Below are positions 1-3,717 of a stretch of 6,009 nt of DNA, piece by piece; position 1 is the stretch's first letter, and each line of letters begins with the position of its first letter. The stretch comes from Alphaproteobacteria bacterium (GTDB lineage: Bacteria > Pseudomonadota > Alphaproteobacteria > Rickettsiales > RI-342). The stretch spans positions 1-6,009 of the forward strand of contig JADZBT010000084.1 of assembly GCA_020851915.1 (NCBI GenBank), read 5' to 3'. Under the pieces are notes generated by a model. The model was not told the origin of the DNA. It did not search any database and was given only the letters and a program-made list of their open reading frames with translations. The translations under genes and the position numbers were made by a program.

Positions 1-538
1 GAAGAATGGTTTTTCGGTTTTGCGCTTCAATTTCCGTGGCGTAGGCCGCTCACAGGGCAAATTCGACGACGGGCTGGGCGAGCTCACCGATGCCGCCTCC
101 GCGCTCGACTGGATGCAGATAAACAACGCAGACGCCCCCACCTGCTGGGTCGGCGGTTTTTCCTTCGGCGCGTGGATCGCCATGCAGTTGATGATGCGCC
201 GCCCGGAGATCGAGGGCTTCGTCTCCGTATCGCCGCCCGCCAATATGTATGATTTCTCGTTCCTCGCTCCCTGCCCGGCCTCCGGCCTCATCACGCAGGG
301 CGAGAAGGACGACATCGTGTCCGAGGAAGCCGTGTCGAAACTGGCGGCGAAACTGGCCACCCAGCGCAGTGTCAGCGTGGAATATTCCTCGCTTCCGGGC
401 GCTGACCACTATTACCGCAGCCAGATGGACGACCTCAACCGCATCCTGGATAACTACATCGCCAAGCGCATGACCGATTTCAAGCAGAAAGCGCGCGTGC
501 GGCCGGATAGAAAGCGCCGCCAGTTACCGCGCGGCTGA
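1..538 (+). CDS. Alpha/beta hydrolase, COG2945-like, N-terminus missing (partial)
   Basis: This is the C-terminal part of a small serine alpha/beta hydrolase. The reading frame is already open at base 2, so the TTG at position 20 is almost certainly an internal Leu codon and the real start lies left of the window. Counting from that codon as residue 1, the visible landmarks are the RFNFRGVGRS block after an early core strand, the nucleophile elbow GGFSFG with Ser48, the acid loop GEKDD with Asp97 or Asp98, and His130 in GADHYY. A complete Ser-Asp-His triad is therefore present. Proteins of this type are usually about 200-220 residues and cytoplasmic, and their physiological substrate is generally unknown. 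The last ~19 residues are strongly basic and are read from DNA that also encodes the end of anmK on the other strand. This looks like a tail added beyond the usual family end. The family call is firm; no specific reaction can be assigned. Confidence 0.88.
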   Translation, partial: KNGFSVLRFNFRGVGRSQGKFDDGLGELTDAASALDWMQINNADAPTCWVGGFSFGAWIAMQLMMRRPEIEGFVSVSPPANMYDFSFLAPCPASGLITQGEKDDIVSEEAVSKLAAKLATQRSVSVEYSSLPGADHYYRSQMDDLNRILDNYIAKRMTDFKQKARVRPDRKRRQLPRG

Positions 539-1565
539 CGCCGGTCGTCGTCGGCAGCGACAGCGGCAATCCACACCGCGAGCGCACCGCGAGGTAAGCG
601 AACGCCTGTGCCTCCAGCGCGTCACCATCCCAGCCCATTGCCTCTACCGGGCTGATGTCTTTCAGCAATGCCGTGAGCATTCCCATCAACACAGGATTAT
701 GCCGCCCGCCGCCCGTAATGAACCACTGATTCGGTAGGCTCGGAAAATGCTCCACCGCCCGCGCGATGCTTCGCGCGATGAATGCCGTCAGCGTCGCTGC
801 ACCGTCCTCAAGCGACAGGCCCGCGATGTCCGATATAGGAAAATCATTGCGGTCCAGTGATTTCGGCGGAACCTTATCGAAGAACGGGTTGGCCAGCCAG
901 CGTTCCACCATCCTCTGATGCACCCTGCCACGTATCGCGGCCTGTCCGCCTTCATCCAGCGCCTTGCCCGCGCACAGGCGCATCCAGTCATTGAGCGGCG
1001 CGTTGCCGGGGCCGGTATCGAAGGCCAGCACTATTTCTTCCGCAATGTACGTCACATTGCTGACGCCGCCGATATTCAACACCGCCAGCGGCTTGGTATG
1101 TCCGTCTGCCACCAGCGCCGCATGATAGAGCGGAACCAGCGGCGCACCCTGCCCGCCATGGCACACGTCATTACTACGAAAATCATTCACCACGTCGATG
1201 CCGGTTTCCCGCGCCAGCAGCGCGCCGTCGCCGATCTGCCGGGTGATGCCTTCCTTGGGCCGGTGCGCGATGGTCTGCCCGTGGAAGCCGATGACCCCCA
1301 CCTCGCGGGCCTTCACCCCCGCCTGCGCCAGCAGCACGCGTACCGCCTGCGCGTGCGCCAACGTCATCTCGCGCTCCACGCGGGCAATGTCGCCCCGCTC
1401 ATGCACCGCCTCGTGGAGGGTGTCATGCAGCGATTTCTCATAGGGAAGCGTTAGCGATGGCCCCAACTCGGACACCGATTCGCCGTCGGTCTTGATGAGC
1501 GCGGCGTCGATACCGTCCAGCGACGTACCGCTCATCAGTCCCAGTGCCCAGATAAATTCTGACAT
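480..1565 (-). CDS. anmK: Anhydro-N-acetylmuramic acid kinase
   Basis: This cytoplasmic enzyme of peptidoglycan recycling opens the 1,6-anhydro ring of anhydro-MurNAc and phosphorylates it with ATP to give MurNAc-6-phosphate. The protein has 361 residues, close to the ~369 of the E. coli enzyme. The sugar-kinase/actin-fold motifs appear in order: LMSGTSLDGID (10-20, nucleotide phosphate loop), GFHGQT (93-98), GGQGAPLVP (137-145), NIGGVSN (164-170), FDTGPGN (182-188) and FITGGGRHN (282-290). Asp183 in FDTGPGN is the likely catalytic base, judged by its position against the Asp reported for the Pseudomonas enzyme. I chose the ATG at 1565 because the family starts immediately before this first motif. 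A TTG at 1625 would add 20 atypical residues and would overlap tyrS. No good Shine-Dalgarno sequence precedes the ATG, so initiation may be weak or nearly leaderless. The 3' end overlaps the convergent hydrolase gene by 59 bp. The gene is divergent from tyrS, an adjacency I recall from other alphaproteobacteria. Confidence 0.96.
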   Translation of the reverse strand: MSEFIWALGLMSGTSLDGIDAALIKTDGESVSELGPSLTLPYEKSLHDTLHEAVHERGDIARVEREMTLAHAQAVRVLLAQAGVKAREVGVIGFHGQTIAHRPKEGITRQIGDGALLARETGIDVVNDFRSNDVCHGGQGAPLVPLYHAALVADGHTKPLAVLNIGGVSNVTYIAEEIVLAFDTGPGNAPLNDWMRLCAGKALDEGGQAAIRGRVHQRMVERWLANPFFDKVPPKSLDRNDFPISDIAGLSLEDGAATLTAFIARSIARAVEHFPSLPNQWFITGGGRHNPVLMGMLTALLKDISPVEAMGWDGDALEAQAFAYLAVRSRCGLPLSLPTTTGVSRAVTGGAFYPAARALSA

Positions 1566-1624
1566 AGTGGTTTGCAAATCCCGCGTTCTTTTGTACAAGA
1601 TGGGGCACAACCGAAGGCGAATCA
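1566..1624. promoter_or_regulatory. Divergent anmK-tyrS promoter region with two 8-bp palindromes
   Basis: Both genes must be started from these 59 bp unless a promoter lies inside a coding region. Rightward toward tyrS there is a possible -35 TTGCAA at 1572-1577 and a -10 TACAAG at 1594-1599. The spacer is 16 bp and each box matches consensus at 4 of 6 positions. Leftward toward anmK a TACAAA reads from 1595 down to 1590 on the minus strand, but no convincing -35 stands behind it. Two perfect palindromes, TTTGCAAA (1571-1578) and TTGTACAA (1591-1598), have centres exactly 20 bp apart. They overlap the proposed boxes, so they may be promoter elements, an operator, or chance. The assignment rests on position and motif resemblance only. 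Confidence 0.4.
1613..1617 (+). promoter_or_regulatory. Ribosome binding site of tyrS
   Basis: GAAGG lies 7 nt before the tyrS ATG at 1625, a normal Shine-Dalgarno spacing. It supports this ATG as the start, together with the match of the N-terminus (MAKSEFLNVL) to the usual alphaproteobacterial TyrRS beginning. Confidence 0.7.
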
Positions 1625-2962
1625 ATGGCTAAATCAGAATTTTTGAACGTACTGGAAGCGCGCGGCTTCATCCATCAATGCACCGACATGGAGGGCCTCG
1701 ATGCCCTGTTCGTCAACGAGAAGCCCGTCGCCGCCTATATCGGTTTCGACTGCACCGCCCCCAGCCTGCACGCGGGCAGCCTCATGCAGATCATGCTGCT
1801 GCGCTGGCTCCAGAAATGCGGCCACAAACCCATCGTCCTCATGGGCGGCGGCACAACCAAGGTCGGCGACCCCTCCGGCAAAGACGAATCCCGCAAGCTG
1901 CTATCCGATGACCAGATCCAGCAGAACATGGACGGCATCAAAAAAGTATTCTCCCAATACCTGAAATTCGGTGACGGCCCCACCGACGCCATCATGGTGA
2001 ATAACGATGATTGGTTGAAGAACATCAACTACATCGAATTCCTGCGCGATTATGGCAAGCATTTCTCCGTCAACCGCATGATGTCGATGGACAGCGTAAA
2101 GCTGCGTCTGGAACGCGAACAGCACCTCAGCTTCCTCGAATTTAACTACATGATTTTGCAGGCCTACGACTTCGTGGAACTGAACAAACGCTATAATTGT
2201 CGCCTGCAATTCGGTGGCTCCGATCAGTGGGGAAATATCATCAATGGAACTGAGCTGTATCGACACCTCAATCCCCGTGAAATTATTTCGTCAGGTTTTA
2301 CAAAAACAAAAGAGCAGGCCTCTGAAATTGTAAAACAAAAACAACGGGATTACAGCTTAAAGCACGATGTATTCGGCCTCACCACTCCACTCCTCACCAC
2401 CGCCTCCGGCGCGAAGATGGGAAAGAGTGCGGATGGCGCGGTGTGGCTCGATGCCGAGATGCTCTCGCCTTACGATTACTGGCAATACTGGCGCAACGCG
2501 GATGACCGCGATGTCGGCAAATTCCTGCGCCTGTTCACCGAGCTTTCACTCGATGAGATAGCGAAGCTTGAGGCGTTGAAGGACTCGCAGATAAACGACG
2601 CCAAGAAGATTCTGGCCAACGAGGTCACCGCTCTCTGCCACGGCAAGGACGCCGCGCAGAAAGCCGCTGACACCGCACAAAAGACCTTCGAGCAGGGCCA
2701 GTTGGGCGATGATCTGCCCACCATCGAGATCCCCCGCAAGGAACTGGAAGCCGGCATCCCCGCCTTCGATCTGCTGAAGCGCGCATCGCTCGCTGAATCC
2801 GGCGGCGAGGCCCGACGCCTCATCACCGGCGGCGGTGCAAAACTCAACGACGAGAAGATTGTGGATGCGAACCAGCCAATTTCTCTCACCCATGCTAACA
2901 GCAACGGCGTGATAAAACTCTCCGCCGGCAAAAAGCGGCATGTGTTGGTGAAGGTGGTATAG
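1625..2962 (+). CDS. tyrS: Tyrosine--tRNA ligase (TyrRS) with an internal insertion
   Basis: This cytoplasmic class I aminoacyl-tRNA synthetase activates tyrosine with ATP and charges tRNA-Tyr. The Rossmann catalytic domain carries Tyr38 in AAYIGFD and the HIGH-type signature as HAGS (49-52). The second His is Ser, which I recall as normal in the alphaproteobacterial subfamily. GGGTTKVGDPSGK follows (74-86). The tyrosine-binding residues Tyr175, Gln179 and Asp182 sit in NYMILQAYDF, with the same spacing as Tyr169/Gln173/Asp176 of the Bacillus stearothermophilus enzyme. GSDQWGN is at 198-204 and the KMSKS loop is KMGKS (264-268). The C-terminal RNA-binding S4 domain starts near residue 378. 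The protein is 445 residues against about 417 for the relatives I remember. The whole surplus of ~29 residues lies between GSDQWGN and KMGKS, at roughly residues 216-248 (see the separate repeat entry). All catalytic motifs are intact and the frame is open throughout, so the enzyme should be functional. The gene is probably monocistronic, since its downstream neighbour is convergent. Confidence 0.97.
   Translation: MAKSEFLNVLEARGFIHQCTDMEGLDALFVNEKPVAAYIGFDCTAPSLHAGSLMQIMLLRWLQKCGHKPIVLMGGGTTKVGDPSGKDESRKLLSDDQIQQNMDGIKKVFSQYLKFGDGPTDAIMVNNDDWLKNINYIEFLRDYGKHFSVNRMMSMDSVKLRLEREQHLSFLEFNYMILQAYDFVELNKRYNCRLQFGGSDQWGNIINGTELYRHLNPREIISSGFTKTKEQASEIVKQKQRDYSLKHDVFGLTTPLLTTASGAKMGKSADGAVWLDAEMLSPYDYWQYWRNADDRDVGKFLRLFTELSLDEIAKLEALKDSQINDAKKILANEVTALCHGKDAAQKAADTAQKTFEQGQLGDDLPTIEIPRKELEAGIPAFDLLKRASLAESGGEARRLITGGGAKLNDEKIVDANQPISLTHANSNGVIKLSAGKKRHVLVKVV
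2270..2368 (+). repeat. AT-rich in-frame insertion in tyrS with inverted and direct repeats
   Basis: This stretch encodes TyrRS residues about 216-248, which have no counterpart in the alphaproteobacterial TyrRS sequences I remember; those pass from the GSDQWGN helix to the LTTPLLTT strand in about ten residues. By count, bases 2281-2350 are 23/70 GC (33%), against 46/70 (66%) for 2371-2440 and 36/70 (51%) for 2211-2280. The codons shift to A/T-ending forms such as ATT, ACA, AAA, GTA and TTA. Inside it, GTTTTACAA (2295-2303) and TTGTAAAAC (2328-2336) are a perfect 9-bp inverted pair, with an inner AGAG/CTCT pair (2311-2314 and 2320-2323). ACAAAAACAA occurs at 2300-2309 and again at 2335-2344, and TGAAATT at 2278-2284 and 2323-2329. 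The encoded peptide is rich in Lys, Gln and Glu and looks helical. The limits are approximate. A palindromic mobile element, like the in-gene palindromic elements of Rickettsia, is one explanation; a native lineage-specific loop is another. Confidence 0.6.
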
Positions 2963-2970
2963 TACAACAC

Positions 2971-3045
2971 CGTCATCCTGCGGCTCGACCGCAGGATCTC
3001 CCTCGGTATACGGCCTGAGATCCTGCGCTTTCGCGCAGGATGACG
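2971..3045. repeat. Palindromic double-hairpin element (REP/MITE-like) between convergent genes
   Basis: This is a 75-bp near-palindrome centred on GTATAC at 3006-3011. Hairpin 1 is ATCCTGCGG (2975-2983), a 5-nt loop and CCGCAGGAT (2989-2997). Hairpin 2 is ATCCTGCGC (3020-3028), a 4-nt loop and GCGCAGGAT (3033-3041). Both stems are perfect 9-bp pairs. The two halves are also inverted copies of each other: CGTCATCCTGCG (2971-2982) pairs with 3034-3045, and CGCAGGATCTC (2990-3000) pairs with 3017-3027. The element can therefore fold as two adjacent hairpins or as one long cruciform, and it reads alike on both strands. Its form matches the GTCATCC-type interspersed repeats of alphaproteobacteria. 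It follows the tyrS stop by 8 bp and precedes the dedA stop by 22 bp. It could protect or end both transcripts, but neither side has a T-run, so it is not a canonical intrinsic terminator. Confidence 0.8.
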
Positions 3046-3067
3046 AGTATTCTGCACCTATTATCTA

Positions 3068-3658
3068 TTAGTGCTTCATCAACCGATTCTTGATGAGCCA
3101 CGCGAACAGCGAGATGATCGCCACCGCGATGAGCGTCATATCGAGGCTGCTGATATCGGTGATGCCGTTCTCTTTGCTGCGTTCGGCCATGAACCCCACC
3201 TGTAGCAATATCCACATCCAGATAAGCCCGCCCAGCGAGCTGTAGATGAAGAACGGCTGGAGTTTCATGCGTGCTATCCCCGCCACGAACGCGATATAAT
3301 GACGCACGACCGGAAGGAGGCGTCCCATGAACGCCGCCGCCCCGCCGTAACGGGCAAAGAATTTTTCAGTCTTTTCAAGAAAGGAATGCTTGATGAAGAT
3401 ATATTTGCCATAGCGGATGATAAGCGCCCGCCCGAAGCGCAGCCCGATCCAGTAATTGACGAGCGACCCGGCAATGACGCCCAGCGTGGAGCTGAACAGC
3501 ACCATCCAGTAATTGAACTCCCCCTTGGCCGCCAGGATCCCCGCCGGGATCATGGTCATTTCCGCCGGGATGGGCACGAAGGTGCTTTCTATCAGGGTAG
3601 CGATGAACACGCCCAGATAACCCAGCGTGTGAACGAGATCAAGCAGCCATTCTTCCAT
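3068..3658 (-). CDS. DedA-family inner-membrane protein (SNARE-associated/VTT domain)
   Basis: This is a 196-residue polytopic inner-membrane protein of the DedA/TMEM41/VTT superfamily. Members move or flip undecaprenyl phosphate or phospholipids, and several depend on the proton motive force. The family signature is clear: ESTFVPIPAE (24-33) with conserved Glu24, Pro29, Pro31 and Glu33 in the first re-entrant segment; a Gly-rich GVIAGSLVNYWIGLRFG (60-76); and GRLLPVVRHYIAFVAGIARM (112-131) with Arg113 and Arg119. Hydrophobic segments fall near 12-32, 50-72, 108-128, 136-158 and 173-191. The length is normal for the family. The ATG at 3658 has AGGGG 6 nt upstream (3665-3669). An AsmA-like gene ends 59 bp upstream on the same strand, so read-through transcription is likely, although a possible own promoter exists in the gap. 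Which lipid it handles cannot be read from sequence, so I give no symbol. Confidence 0.95.
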   Translation of the reverse strand: MEEWLLDLVHTLGYLGVFIATLIESTFVPIPAEMTMIPAGILAAKGEFNYWMVLFSSTLGVIAGSLVNYWIGLRFGRALIIRYGKYIFIKHSFLEKTEKFFARYGGAAAFMGRLLPVVRHYIAFVAGIARMKLQPFFIYSSLGGLIWMWILLQVGFMAERSKENGITDISSLDMTLIAVAIISLFAWLIKNRLMKH

Positions 3659-3717
3659 ATTTTTCCCCTAATGCCCCACTGTAGCACATACCGGTGAACA
3701 ATAGTTTAATTTGCGCC
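3659..3717 (-). promoter_or_regulatory. dedA leader: ribosome binding site and possible extended -10
   Basis: This 59-bp gap lies between the AsmA-like stop and the dedA start. AGGGG at 3669-3665 (minus-strand reading) is a good Shine-Dalgarno sequence with 6-nt spacing. Further upstream TGCTACAGT (3686-3678) resembles an extended -10 box (TGn plus TACAGT, 4 of 6 matches), but 17 bp further upstream there is no recognisable -35. I see no terminator hairpin. Co-transcription from the AsmA-like gene, possibly boosted by a weak internal promoter, is the simplest reading. Confidence 0.4.

Noticed and set aside
918..1454. A 178-codon plus-strand open frame opposite anmK.
   Set aside because: Low-complexity His/Arg-rich translation with no motif. 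The opposite strand encodes all AnmK signatures.
1566..1625. An upstream TTG start for anmK at 1625 that adds 20 residues.
   Set aside because: The added residues do not resemble the family's N-terminus, no ribosome binding site precedes it, and it would overlap the tyrS start codon.
2476..3057. A 193-codon minus-strand open frame covering the end of tyrS and the palindromic element.
   Set aside because: Its N-terminal part is just a translation of the repeat and the rest is antisense to the TyrRS S4 domain. Spurious calls over such repeats are common.
2963..3067. A canonical rho-independent terminator for tyrS or dedA.
   Set aside because: The hairpins are strong, but no T-run follows them in either direction. 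It is better described as a palindromic repeat.
480..3717. Two intergenic gaps and one overlap all exactly 59 bp long.
   Set aside because: The three sequences are unrelated, so the equal lengths look like coincidence.
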